This document shows, one piece after another, positions 16,645 through 24,942 of a DNA stretch of 64,000 bases. Source of the stretch: 13-1-40CM-70-15 sp964641215. GTDB taxonomy: Bacteria; Gemmatimonadota; Gemmatimonadetes; Gemmatimonadales; GWC2-71-9. The translations under genes and the position numbers were made by a program. Below the pieces are notes generated by a model, which ran no database searches, was not told the DNA's origin, and saw only the letters and a list, made by a program, of their open reading frames with translations. The stretch is from NCBI GenBank assembly GCA_964641215.1, contig CAZXKD010000001.1:13258-77257 (forward strand). Reading direction: 5' to 3'. Numbering within the stretch: position 1 is the stretch's first letter; each line of letters starts with the position of its first letter.

Positions 16645-17664
16645 ATGGTGTCCCGCCTGCTCTCCTGCACCGCCATGCTCCTGGGGGTCGGCCTTGCGCC
16701 CGGCAGCGCGCAGTCCTACCACGTCGCCAACACCTATACGCTGGGCGGCGACGGCGGATGGGATTATCTCGCCCTCGATACCGTGGGTCATCGGCTGTTC
16801 ATCGCGCGTCAGAACCGCGTCATGGTCGTGGACCCCGACAACGGGAAACTGCTCGCGGAGATCCAGGGGCTGAATCGCGCCCACGGAGTCGCCTTCGCCT
16901 ACGAGGCCGGCCACGGCTTCGCCACATCGGGCGGCGACAGCAGCGTGCTGATGTTCGACCTCAAGACCCTCCACGTGCTCGACCACACGACCGCCGCCCC
17001 CGACGCCGACGCCATCCTGTACGACCCGGCGACGAAACGCGTGTTCACGTTCAACGGCGACTCGCACAATGCCAGCGTGATCGATGCCACCTCCGGGAAG
17101 AAGATCGGAAGCATCGATCTCGGCGCGGGCCCTGAATTCGGCGTCTCCGGCGGAGACGGCAAGCTGTACGTGAATCTCGAGGACAAAGGCGCCGTTGCGG
17201 AAATCGACGCCGCCGCCATGAAGGTCACGCGCCAATGGTCGTTGGCGCCGTGCCAGTCCCCGACCGGCCTCGCGATCGATCGGACGCATCACCGGCTGTT
17301 CAGCGGCTGCCGTAACCAGATGATGGCCATCTCCGATGCGACCGCCGGCAAGCTGATCACCACCTTGCCGATCGGGCAGGGCGTCGATGCGTGCCGGTTC
17401 GACCCAGGGACGCAGCAGGCCTTCGCCTCCAATGGCGATGGGACCTTGACCGTGGTGCACGAGGATTCGCCCGACAAGTTCACCGTGGTCGCCAACGTGA
17501 CGACGAAGCGCGGCGCCCGGACGATGGAGGTCGACCTGAAGACGCATCGCGTGTTCACCGCGACCGCGGACTTCGGGCCGCCGCCGGCGCATACCGCGGA
17601 TCGCCCGCGCCCGCGGCCAAGCATCATGCCCGGGACGTTCGCGCTGTTGGTGCTCGATCCGTAA
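16645..17664 (+). CDS. Secreted YVTN/NHL-type beta-propeller protein
   Basis: A 339-residue protein with a signal peptide (about 1-23, ending GSAQS). The mature part is a seven-bladed-propeller-like series of repeats of the form VIDATSGKKIGSIDLG, ISDATAGKLITTLPIG and VVDPDNGKLLAEIQG, characteristic of YVTN-family surface propellers. Some carry cofactors or bind metal, but nothing here identifies a catalytic site. The Shine-Dalgarno AAAGGAGGA (16627-16635) serves ATG 16645, and GTG 16639 in the same frame is too close to it. It follows the two-component genes by 121 bases and is convergent with the efflux operon. Confidence 0.75.
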   Translation: MVSRLLSCTAMLLGVGLAPGSAQSYHVANTYTLGGDGGWDYLALDTVGHRLFIARQNRVMVVDPDNGKLLAEIQGLNRAHGVAFAYEAGHGFATSGGDSSVLMFDLKTLHVLDHTTAAPDADAILYDPATKRVFTFNGDSHNASVIDATSGKKIGSIDLGAGPEFGVSGGDGKLYVNLEDKGAVAEIDAAAMKVTRQWSLAPCQSPTGLAIDRTHHRLFSGCRNQMMAISDATAGKLITTLPIGQGVDACRFDPGTQQAFASNGDGTLTVVHEDSPDKFTVVANVTTKRGARTMEVDLKTHRVFTATADFGPPPAHTADRPRPRPSIMPGTFALLVLDP

Positions 17665-17685
17665 GAAGCGGGCCGCCGCGTCGAG

Positions 17686-20600
17686 TCACCGCTGCGTTGT
17701 GTAGCTCCCTCCCCGGATGGCGACGAGCAGAATCGGCACGGCGAACAGCGTGATCGGCGTCGACAGCGCCAGCCCGCCGATCACGGCGAGCGCGAGGGGG
17801 CGCTGCAGCTCGCTCCCGGTCCCGATGCCGAGGGCGAGGGGGAGCAGGCCGAACAACGTGCACAGCGTCGTCATCAGAATGGGACGGAGCCGTACCCGCG
17901 CGGCTTCCCGGATCGCCGTCTCCAGCGGCACGCCCGCCGCCCGCATCCGCAGCCGCGTGAAGTCGAGCAGAATGATCCCGTTCTTCACGATCAGCCCGAC
18001 GAGCAGGATCAGCCCCATGAGGGAGGAGACGTTCAGCGCCGTGCCCGTCACGAGCAGCAGCACGAGCGCCCCGACGAACGACACGGGAGCGACAAGCAGC
18101 ACGACGAGCGGCTCCACGAACGACTCGAACTGCACCACCATCACCGCGCACACGCTCATCACCGCGAGTCCGAGCACGAGGAGCAGCGCGCGGAAGGCAT
18201 CCTGCTGGCCCGCGTACTGGCCGCCGAGCGCCACCCGCACCCCCGACGGCGGGGTATGCGCGGCGAGGACGTGGCGCACGTCCCCCATCACCCGGCCGAG
18301 CGAGCGACCGCTGACGTCCGCCGTCATCACAATCTGCTGCTGCTGGTTCTCGCGCTCGAGGGCTGCCCGGGACTCGGCCGGCGTGAACGAGGCGAGACTG
18401 CCGAGCGGCGTGGCGCGGTGCGTGCGGGTGCTGAGGACCGGCAGGGAGCGCAATCGTAACGGATCGAATCGGACCGAGTCGGGCGCGCGCACGCGCACGG
18501 CCACCGGCCGGTCTTCGGTCCGGATCTCCCCGGCGTTCACCCCGAGCAACGCCGCGCTGGCCGTGGCCCCGACGTCCGCGGGCGTCATCCCGAGACGGTC
18601 GGTCTCCGCCTGGTGCACGCTCATCAGCAGCTCGGCCGAGGGCTCGCTCACGCCGTTGTAGAGGTCCTCGAGCCCATCGATGTGCCCGAGCTCCGGAGCG
18701 AGACGCTGCGCATAGGCCTCGAGGGTATCGAGACGCTCGCCGAACAGCTTGATCTCGACGGGTCGTGCCGCTCCAGCCAAGTCGTTGATCACGTCCGAGA
18801 GGATCTGCACGAACTCGATGCGCAGCCGCGGGGCGGCGGCCGAGGTCTTGCCTCGCACGTCGTCGATCACAGCGAAGATGTCGCGGGAGCGCGCGCTCTG
18901 CGGCACGAGCCGCGCGACGATGTCGCCGCGATTCTGCTCCGTGGCGAACAGCCCGAGCTCGGCGCCCGTGCGGCGCGACGTCCCGGAGATCTCCGGTGTC
19001 GTCGCGAGAATCCGCTCGGCGAGGCCGACCAGGCGGTTCGTCTCGTCGAGCGCCGTGCCGCCGGGGGTCCAGTAGTCCAGCACGAACGCCCCCTCGTCCA
19101 TCTCCGGCAGGAAGCCCGTGACGACCAGGCGCCACAGCCCGATCCCGACGAGCACCAGCGCCGCCGCGGTGATGGCGACCCGTCGGGGATGGTGCAGCAC
19201 GGCGGCGAGGGCGCGCTCGTAGCGCGGCCCCAGCACGTCGAGCGCCCGCTGGACCCGCACGAGCGGGCCGCCCGTGACGGCGGCGACCTCATGAGCGGTG
19301 ACGAACTGCTCGGCGAGGAGCGGGATGATGGTGAGCGCCAGGCCGAGCGACACCAACACGGCCACCGTCAGAGTCGTCGCCAGCGCCGCGAAGAACTGTC
19401 CCACCACCCCTTGCAGCAAGCCGAGCGGCAGGAACACGACGACCGTGGTGATCGTGGAAGTCGTGACCGGCCAGATGAGCTCCTGGACCGCCTCCCGAAT
19501 CGCGCGGAACCGATCGGGCGTGAGCGCCAGATGGCGGGCGATGTTCTCCGTGATCACGACCGCGTCGTCGATCACCAAGCCGATGGCGATCGCCATGGCG
19601 CCCAGGGTCATCAGGTTGAAGGTCTGGCCGATGAGGCTCATCACGAACACCGTAATGGCGAGCGTCAACGGGATCGCCGCGGCGCTGATCGCGGTGATGC
19701 GTCCGTGGCGCAAGAACAGCAGGAGCACCAAGACGGCGAGCCCGGCCCCCACGAGCATCGCATCCCGCACCGCGCGAACGGCGTCGCGCACCAGCGCCGC
19801 CTGGTCGTACACGGGCTTGAGACGGACGCCCGGCGGGAGGGTGGGGCCGAGCCCGGCGACGATCGCCGCGACGCTGTCCGCGACCGCGAGCGTGTTGCCC
19901 CCGACCTGCCGCGTGACGTTGATCAACGCCGCCGGCTTGCCGTCGCCCGCGATGATCCGGACGTGGTCCTCCGTCCCCAGGCGCACAGTCGCCACGTCCC
20001 GCACTCGCAACCCGTTCTCCAACACCACCGCACCGATGTCTTCCGGGGTATGGGCCTCCTGGTTCGTCACGATCAGGTATTGCCGGTAGTCCTGCGCCAC
20101 CCGGCCCACTGCCTGCACCGTGACCGCGTCCCGGATGGCGTCGGCGAGAGCGCCGTACGTCAGCCCTTGCGCCGCGAGCCGCGCTGGGTCCGCGACTACC
20201 TCGACCTCGCGGACGTCCGAGCCTTGCACGTCGACCCGCCCGACGCCGGGGACGCGCGAGATCAGGGGCTTGATCCCGTAGCGAGCCAAGTCGTACAGCG
20301 TGGCCGGATCGCCGCCCTCGAGGTTGTACGACAGGATCGGGAACAGCGACGGAGCCAGCCGCTCGACCTCGATGTCGAGGCCCGACGGCAGGCCGCCGGC
20401 GACCTGATTGACGCGCGCGCGCACGAGCTGGAGCGCGTAGGCCATGTCGGTGCTCGGCGCGAAGGTGATCTGGATCTCGACCGCGCCACGAATGGAGTGC
20501 GAGCGCACCCGCGTGACTCCCGGCACCACGCTGACGGCTTCCTCGAGCGGCCGCGTGATGCTGAACACCACCTGCCGCGCCCCGAGGGTCGAGCCCTGGG

Positions 20601-20745
20601 CGACGAGGGTGATGCGGGAGAACTGCAGCTCGGGATAGATGGCGGACGGCAGCAGGAGCGCGGCCCAGAGGCCACCAACGCTGAGCAGCGCCACCACGAG
20701 ATAGACGAACCGCCGTTGGCGGGAGAGGACCTCGAACAGCGTCAC
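17686..20745 (-). CDS. RND-family efflux transporter, inner-membrane subunit
   Basis: A 1019-residue proton-driven pump of the AcrB/HAE-1 or heavy-metal RND superfamily. The N-terminal first helix (VYLVVALLSVGGLWA) is followed by a porter domain, TM2-6, a second porter half and TM7-12. TM4 carries GLVIDDAVVITENIARHL with the paired Asp used for proton relay, more like HAE drug pumps than CzcA-type metal pumps. PLGLLQGVVGQFFAALATTL and the C-terminal GLLPLALGIGTGSELQRPLA are typical. The GTG start overlaps the adaptor stop by three bases. It is the last gene of a leftward outer-membrane factor, adaptor, pump operon. Substrate unknown. Confidence 0.92.
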   Translation of the reverse strand: MTLFEVLSRQRRFVYLVVALLSVGGLWAALLLPSAIYPELQFSRITLVAQGSTLGARQVVFSITRPLEEAVSVVPGVTRVRSHSIRGAVEIQITFAPSTDMAYALQLVRARVNQVAGGLPSGLDIEVERLAPSLFPILSYNLEGGDPATLYDLARYGIKPLISRVPGVGRVDVQGSDVREVEVVADPARLAAQGLTYGALADAIRDAVTVQAVGRVAQDYRQYLIVTNQEAHTPEDIGAVVLENGLRVRDVATVRLGTEDHVRIIAGDGKPAALINVTRQVGGNTLAVADSVAAIVAGLGPTLPPGVRLKPVYDQAALVRDAVRAVRDAMLVGAGLAVLVLLLFLRHGRITAISAAAIPLTLAITVFVMSLIGQTFNLMTLGAMAIAIGLVIDDAVVITENIARHLALTPDRFRAIREAVQELIWPVTTSTITTVVVFLPLGLLQGVVGQFFAALATTLTVAVLVSLGLALTIIPLLAEQFVTAHEVAAVTGGPLVRVQRALDVLGPRYERALAAVLHHPRRVAITAAALVLVGIGLWRLVVTGFLPEMDEGAFVLDYWTPGGTALDETNRLVGLAERILATTPEISGTSRRTGAELGLFATEQNRGDIVARLVPQSARSRDIFAVIDDVRGKTSAAAPRLRIEFVQILSDVINDLAGAARPVEIKLFGERLDTLEAYAQRLAPELGHIDGLEDLYNGVSEPSAELLMSVHQAETDRLGMTPADVGATASAALLGVNAGEIRTEDRPVAVRVRAPDSVRFDPLRLRSLPVLSTRTHRATPLGSLASFTPAESRAALERENQQQQIVMTADVSGRSLGRVMGDVRHVLAAHTPPSGVRVALGGQYAGQQDAFRALLLVLGLAVMSVCAVMVVQFESFVEPLVVLLVAPVSFVGALVLLLVTGTALNVSSLMGLILLVGLIVKNGIILLDFTRLRMRAAGVPLETAIREAARVRLRPILMTTLCTLFGLLPLALGIGTGSELQRPLALAVIGGLALSTPITLFAVPILLVAIRGGSYTTQR

Positions 20746-21815
20746 TGCGGCGGAGCGCTCTTGATGATCTTCGCGCCGTCCTCGACGCCGTAGGCTCCGG
20801 CGGTGACCACGGTCTCGCCGGCCGCCAGTCCCGTCACGATCTCGGCGAGCGCCTCGCTGCGCGCGCCCACCGCGACGGGCCGGGCGTGGGCGATCCCCGC
20901 GGTGTCCACGACGAACACCTGGAACCCGTCACCGACCGGAACGAGGGCCGCGACGGGGACGGTTACCGCCCGCGGATGCACAGCCGTGACGATCTTCCCG
21001 AACAGCGACTCGCCGATGCGCAGCGGGCGCGCTGGCCGGCTGACGCCGGCGCGCACTCCCACGGCTCGGGTCACGGAGTCGACCGCGGCGCCCACGCCCG
21101 TCACCTCACCCTGCCCGAGCGGCTCACCGCCGGCTGCCCCCCCCCCTTCTCCAGCCGTCAGCGTCACCGCATCCCCAAGGTGGATCCGCGCGGCTTCGGC
21201 CGGCGAGACGTTGAAGACGATATCCAAGGCGTTCGGGTCCGCGACCTCGACGACCGGCTGGCTGGGGTCCACCGAAGCGCCCAGCACCGCGCTCATGCGC
21301 GTCACGACTCCGGCGAGCGGCGCCCGCAGGGTCGCGAGCTGTTGGGCGCGGCGGGCGGTGATCGCGGCCACCTGCGCCTGGGCGAGGTCCGCCGCCGCCT
21401 GGTCGCTGTCTTTCTGAGGGAGGATCCCCGCCTGCACCAGGCGCACCGCCCGGGCGTAGCTGCGCTCCGCGCTGGACAGTGCGGTGCCCGCGCTGCGCGC
21501 CGCGGCGTCGAACGGCGCTCGCTCGAATTCGATCAACGAATCCCCCTCGGCCACGCGCTGGCCGGGCCCCACGAAAATCCGCGCCACCCGCGTCGGCGCC
21601 GGCGCGGCGAGCTCGGCGAACCAGCCGGGCCGCGGGGTAACGGTGCCGACGGCACTCACCACTTGCGCGAACGGCTGCGCCGTCGCCACGGCGGTGCCGG
21701 CCCCCACGACCGCCTGGGAGCCGGCCGACCCTTGCGCCTCGTCGGAAGCTGCGTGCTTGCCGCAGCCGGCACACAGTCCGGCCGCGGTCGTGATCGCACA
21801 GAGGAACCGCCTCAC
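20742..21815 (-). CDS. Efflux RND periplasmic adaptor (membrane fusion protein), lipoprotein
   Basis: A 357-residue protein with lipobox LCAGC near residue 18, so it is anchored to the inner membrane and bridges pump and outer channel. It has the usual barrel-sandwich order: lipoyl half (VARIFVGPGQRVAEGDSLIEF), a short alpha-hairpin, second lipoyl half (TLRAPLAGVVTRM), a beta-barrel and a membrane-proximal domain ending AGAYGVEDGAKI. Both ends overlap the neighbouring genes by GTGA junctions. A 10-C tract at 21137-21146 encodes a Gly run in the barrel region. Confidence 0.9.
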   Translation of the reverse strand: MRRFLCAITTAAGLCAGCGKHAASDEAQGSAGSQAVVGAGTAVATAQPFAQVVSAVGTVTPRPGWFAELAAPAPTRVARIFVGPGQRVAEGDSLIEFERAPFDAAARSAGTALSSAERSYARAVRLVQAGILPQKDSDQAAADLAQAQVAAITARRAQQLATLRAPLAGVVTRMSAVLGASVDPSQPVVEVADPNALDIVFNVSPAEAARIHLGDAVTLTAGEGGGAAGGEPLGQGEVTGVGAAVDSVTRAVGVRAGVSRPARPLRIGESLFGKIVTAVHPRAVTVPVAALVPVGDGFQVFVVDTAGIAHARPVAVGARSEALAEIVTGLAAGETVVTAGAYGVEDGAKIIKSAPPQ

Positions 21816-23014
21816 GGTTGATCGGGAGCGGCGTTGAGGAGCCGGACGGCCGCCACAGCGTCAGTGGCGGCGGCGACGTCGTCGATGTAACGGCCCAGCG
21901 CTTCGCGCGCGTTGCGCTGCGCCTCGAGCACGTTGGCCAACGGGATCGCGCCCTCACCGTACGCCTGAAGCGCCATGGCGGCGACCCGATCCGCGCTCGC
22001 CAGCAGCCGCGCGTCGCGCCGCACCCGCGCGAGCCCCGCGACGACCTCCCGTCGGGCGCGGGAGACTTCCGCTCCCGTTTGGCGACGCACCAGGTCCAGC
22101 TCCGCCCGTGCCCGATCCCGCGCGGCGGCCGCCTGGGCGACCTCCCCCCCGTTCCAATTGAACAACGGGATGGGGAAGGAAAGCCCGACCGTCGGCAGCA
22201 GACCGCGCTCGGCCCCCGTCGGGTCCCGATTCTCGATGCCGACCTGGAGGCTGGGGGCCGCGAACAGACTGCGGTGCGCGAAGGTCAGCGTCCGCTCGGC
22301 GGAGCGCAGGGAGGCCGCGGCCGCGGCGACGGGGAGGTACTCCGCGGGACCCGGCGGCAGGCTGTCCACCGGCGGGACCAGCGAGTCCGCGAGCGCGATC
22401 GTCGGGGCATCTCCCGGCAGCCCCATCGCGATCTGGACCGCGAGCAACGCGTCGAGGGCAGAGAGCGAGTCGTCCGTGGCGACGTTTTCCAGCTGGCCGG
22501 CGTTCACGGCGGCCAGACGCACGTCCAGCTCGCTCACGTCGCCCACCTCCCTTCGCAGCTGGGCCATCTTGAGGAGGCTATCGGCATCGAGGGCGTTGCG
22601 CCGGGACAGGCGCGCATGCGCGGCGGCGGCCAGGGCGCGGGTATAGGTCGTGTCGACGTCGAATCCGATCGCGGCCCGCTCGAAGGCGAAGCCGTAGCGA
22701 GCCGCCGCCCGCGCCGACTCGGCCGCGCCGATGCGCGGCCCGCGCAACCATGGCAAGTCGAGGGGCAGATCGACGATCGCGTGGTACTGTGGCACGGCCT
22801 TCGTGTAGCTCGCGGCGAGCGACGGATTGGGGAACGCGCGGGCCGCACGCGCGAAGCCACGTGCAGCAGCGGTGTCGGCCCGGCCTAGGGCCACGCGCGC
22901 ACCGCGGGAGAGGGCGGCCGCCACCGCCTGCGGGCGGGTCACCGGCTGCTGGGCGGGGAGCGCCCGCGGCAGCGTCGCGCCGCACAATCCCACGACAACG
23001 AGTGAAATGCGCAC
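21812..23014 (-). CDS. TolC-family outer-membrane efflux protein
   Basis: A 400-residue protein with a signal peptide (about 1-21, ending LPAQQ) and two OEP repeats of long helices. Typical are SLAASYTKA, the VGLSFPIPLFNWNGGEVAQA segment and the C-terminal YGEGAIPLANVLEAQR. It forms the outer channel for the pump encoded downstream. The GTG start at 23014 lies just downstream of a strong candidate promoter with an inverted repeat (23022-23057), which leaves almost no 5' leader. First gene of the operon. Confidence 0.88.
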   Translation of the reverse strand: MRISLVVVGLCGATLPRALPAQQPVTRPQAVAAALSRGARVALGRADTAAARGFARAARAFPNPSLAASYTKAVPQYHAIVDLPLDLPWLRGPRIGAAESARAAARYGFAFERAAIGFDVDTTYTRALAAAAHARLSRRNALDADSLLKMAQLRREVGDVSELDVRLAAVNAGQLENVATDDSLSALDALLAVQIAMGLPGDAPTIALADSLVPPVDSLPPGPAEYLPVAAAAASLRSAERTLTFAHRSLFAAPSLQVGIENRDPTGAERGLLPTVGLSFPIPLFNWNGGEVAQAAAARDRARAELDLVRRQTGAEVSRARREVVAGLARVRRDARLLASADRVAAMALQAYGEGAIPLANVLEAQRNAREALGRYIDDVAAATDAVAAVRLLNAAPDQP

Positions 23015-23021
23015 CGTGGCC

Positions 23022-23057
23022 GAAAAGCTATGCGCCCGACCTGTCAGGTCGCTGACA
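23022..23057 (-). promoter_or_regulatory. Candidate operator-promoter for the efflux operon
   Basis: Read leftward, a perfect inverted repeat TGTCAG-N4-CTGACA (23057-23042) is followed after exactly 11 bases by TAGCTTTTC (23030-23022), a plausible -10 element. The inverted repeat covers the -35 position, as at activator-dependent promoters. The same element with the same spacing stands ahead of the PepSY gene. The predicted RNA start lies only a few bases before the tolC-like GTG. Confidence 0.6.
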
Positions 23058-23065
23058 CCGGCGGT

Positions 23066-23536
23066 CTATTGTTCGTGAGCGAGGGGTTTGCCGTCAGGAC
23101 CCACCTGAACCTCCGAACGCTTGGAGCCGGTCCGCACGTGCGCCTCGTAGGCCACGAGGGCGCCCTGCTTGGTGATCGACTCGACCCGTGTGATCGTCCC
23201 GGCACCGGCCAGCTTGGTGAGCCCTTCGCGTACCGCCGCGGGCAGCGCGGCCTGGGCCACCTCCTCTTCCACCTCCAGGACGCTCCCGTCCGGCGCGATG
23301 CTCACATCCCGGGAATGACCGTTCACGGTCAGCTGAACTTCATACTCCAACTTGCCGCCTTCCACCTCGCTGGAATAGCCGCGGATGGTCGCGCCCCTGC
23401 TCTGCTCATCCGCCGTCTTCTGAACGGCCGGCGGCAGGTCCGAGCGCTTGAGATGTTTCTCCTGGGCTTGCGCCGTGGTCGCGCACAGGAGTGCGAATAG
23501 GGCCATCGTGGGGGCGACCAAATGACTGCGGCTCAT
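23066..23536 (-). CDS. Periplasmic PepSY-like domain protein
   Basis: A 156-residue protein with a signal peptide (about 1-24, ending TAQAQE). Two PepSY-like (DUF2874) halves follow: one with LPPAVQKTADEQSRGATIRGY and EYEVQLTVNGHSRDVSIAPDGSVLE, and one with LPAAVREGLTKLAGAGTITRVE and YEAHVRTGSKRSEVQVGPDG. Such proteins are thought to bind or buffer ligands or inhibit partners outside the cytoplasm. Their genes often lie beside two-component or efflux genes. Its promoter region (23626-23661) carries the same operator-like element as the efflux operon, so co-regulation is likely. Confidence 0.8.
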   Translation of the reverse strand: MSRSHLVAPTMALFALLCATTAQAQEKHLKRSDLPPAVQKTADEQSRGATIRGYSSEVEGGKLEYEVQLTVNGHSRDVSIAPDGSVLEVEEEVAQAALPAAVREGLTKLAGAGTITRVESITKQGALVAYEAHVRTGSKRSEVQVGPDGKPLAHEQ

Positions 23537-23580
23537 AGGGAACTCCCTTCTTCAGGTATGGTCCCGCTCAGGCTTGAGGT

Positions 23581-23603
23581 GGTACCACGTGCGGTACCAC
23601 GTG
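23581..23603. repeat. Tandem GGTACCACGTG direct repeat in the PepSY leader
   Basis: Two adjacent copies of GGTACCACGTG (23581-23591 and 23593-23603) lie between the candidate PepSY promoter and its start codon. Each copy contains the palindromes GGTACC and CACGTG. It could be a second regulator-binding site or an RNA element. Confidence 0.5.
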
Positions 23604-23625
23604 AAGTGAAGCACGCGGTGGCGAA

Positions 23626-23661
23626 GAAAAGGTACCCACCGAACCTGTCAGGAAGCTGACA
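23626..23661 (-). promoter_or_regulatory. Candidate operator-promoter for the PepSY gene
   Basis: Read leftward, TGTCAG-N4-CTGACA (23661-23646) is followed after 11 bases by TACCTTTTC (23634-23626). Core, spacing and the -10-like element match the site ahead of the efflux operon. The leader to the PepSY ATG would be about 85 bases. Confidence 0.6.
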
Positions 23662-23675
23662 CGCCTGAGCTCGAG

Positions 23676-24932
23676 CTAGTGCACCGCGCTGGCTAGGGCC
23701 TCCTCCACCACCACGCGCCGCCGCTCGCGGTAGGCCAAGTTCGCCACGTGCGCCACGACGGCCGTGCGGTAGCCGAGCTCGACCGACGCATTCGGCTGCC
23801 GCCGCGAGCGCACACAGTCGAGGAAGTTCGCCATGTGATCCTGCTCGGGCGCCTGACCGGCAAGGGCGACGCCCAGAGGAGGGGGACGATTCGCCGGCTC
23901 CGGATAATAATGAATGCCCGAGGTGAGCCGGCCGGTCACCATGTCGGAGGCGCCGGCGAGGCGCTCGATGGTGCCGTGGGAGCCGAGCACCCGCTCGCCC
24001 AGCCCGTAGCGGCTGTTGCTGAACGTCGACTGCCAGGTCACCACAAGGTCGGCCGGGAAGTCGAGCGTCACGGCGATCGTGTCGGGGACTTCGCGGCCGT
24101 CCTTTTCGGAGAACACGCCGCCCGACATCGAGGCCGCCGCCGGGAGCGGCAGGTCGAGGAGCCCCATGATCCACGACATCTGGTGGACCATGTTCTCGGT
24201 CACGTTGCCGCCGGAGAACTCCCAGAACAGCCGCCAGTTGATGAAGGCGTAGCCATCGAACGGTCGGGCCGGCCGGCCGTTCAGGAACGCGTCCCAGTTG
24301 ACGGTGTGGGCCGTGCAGTCGGCCGGCACCAGACGCACCCACTGACCGTGGCTGCGCGGCGTGTTGCGGCTCATCCAGGCCTCCACCGACGTGACCTTGC
24401 CGAGCAGGCCGTCCTTCAGCCACTGCTTCGCGTCGGCGAACGCGCCGCTGCTCACGTGCTGCAGGCCGATCTGGATCACGCGGCCGGACTGCCGTGCGGC
24501 CCGACGACACGCCTCCGCCTCGGCGATCGACCAGGTCATCGTCTTCTCGCAGTAGAGATCTTTGCCGGCCGCGAGGGCGTCGAGGAAATGCCGCGCGTGG
24601 CAATGCAACGGGGTGGCGACGATTACCGCGTCCACGTTCTTCAGGTCGAGCAGGGCGCGATGGTCGCCGAGCGTCCGCACCTCCGGCACCACGCGCCGCG
24701 TTTCGTCGAGGCGGCGTGTGTACACGTCCGCCACGGCGGCGACCTCGACGTTGGGAAGCTTGAGCGCCTGCGCCAGGAGATCCTGACCGCGGGCCCCCGC
24801 CCCGATCAGGCCGAGCCGGATCCTGTCGTTGGCGCCCAGCACCCGCGCCGTGGGCGACGCGGCCCAGACCGCCACGCCCGCCGCGGCCGCCCGCTCGACG
24901 AACTCCCTGCGTCCGATCTTCTTCCGTGGCAT
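23676..24932 (-). CDS. Tat-exported Gfo/Idh/MocA-family oxidoreductase
   Basis: A 418-residue NAD(P)-dependent dehydrogenase-like protein. The N-terminus KIGRREFVERAAAAG is a twin-arginine signal. The Rossmann motif GLIGAGARGQ lies near 41-50, followed by the conserved EKTMTW (the family EKP position) near 128 and a C-terminal alpha/beta domain with tryptophan- and histidine-rich loops (HQMSWIMG). Exported members are usually thought to carry tightly bound NAD and to act on glycosides or keto-sugars. The gene lies ten bases downstream of a TIM-barrel isomerase, a pairing known from 3-keto-glycoside pathways. Substrate not determinable. Confidence 0.85.
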   Translation of the reverse strand: MPRKKIGRREFVERAAAAGVAVWAASPTARVLGANDRIRLGLIGAGARGQDLLAQALKLPNVEVAAVADVYTRRLDETRRVVPEVRTLGDHRALLDLKNVDAVIVATPLHCHARHFLDALAAGKDLYCEKTMTWSIAEAEACRRAARQSGRVIQIGLQHVSSGAFADAKQWLKDGLLGKVTSVEAWMSRNTPRSHGQWVRLVPADCTAHTVNWDAFLNGRPARPFDGYAFINWRLFWEFSGGNVTENMVHQMSWIMGLLDLPLPAAASMSGGVFSEKDGREVPDTIAVTLDFPADLVVTWQSTFSNSRYGLGERVLGSHGTIERLAGASDMVTGRLTSGIHYYPEPANRPPPLGVALAGQAPEQDHMANFLDCVRSRRQPNASVELGYRTAVVAHVANLAYRERRRVVVEEALASAVH

Positions 24933-24942
24933 CGTCCCCCTC

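Noticed and set aside
18613..20793. 726-codon open frame on the plus strand opposite the efflux pump
   Set aside because: Composition is Arg/His/Asp-rich without domain motifs, as expected for the antisense of a membrane protein in high-GC DNA.
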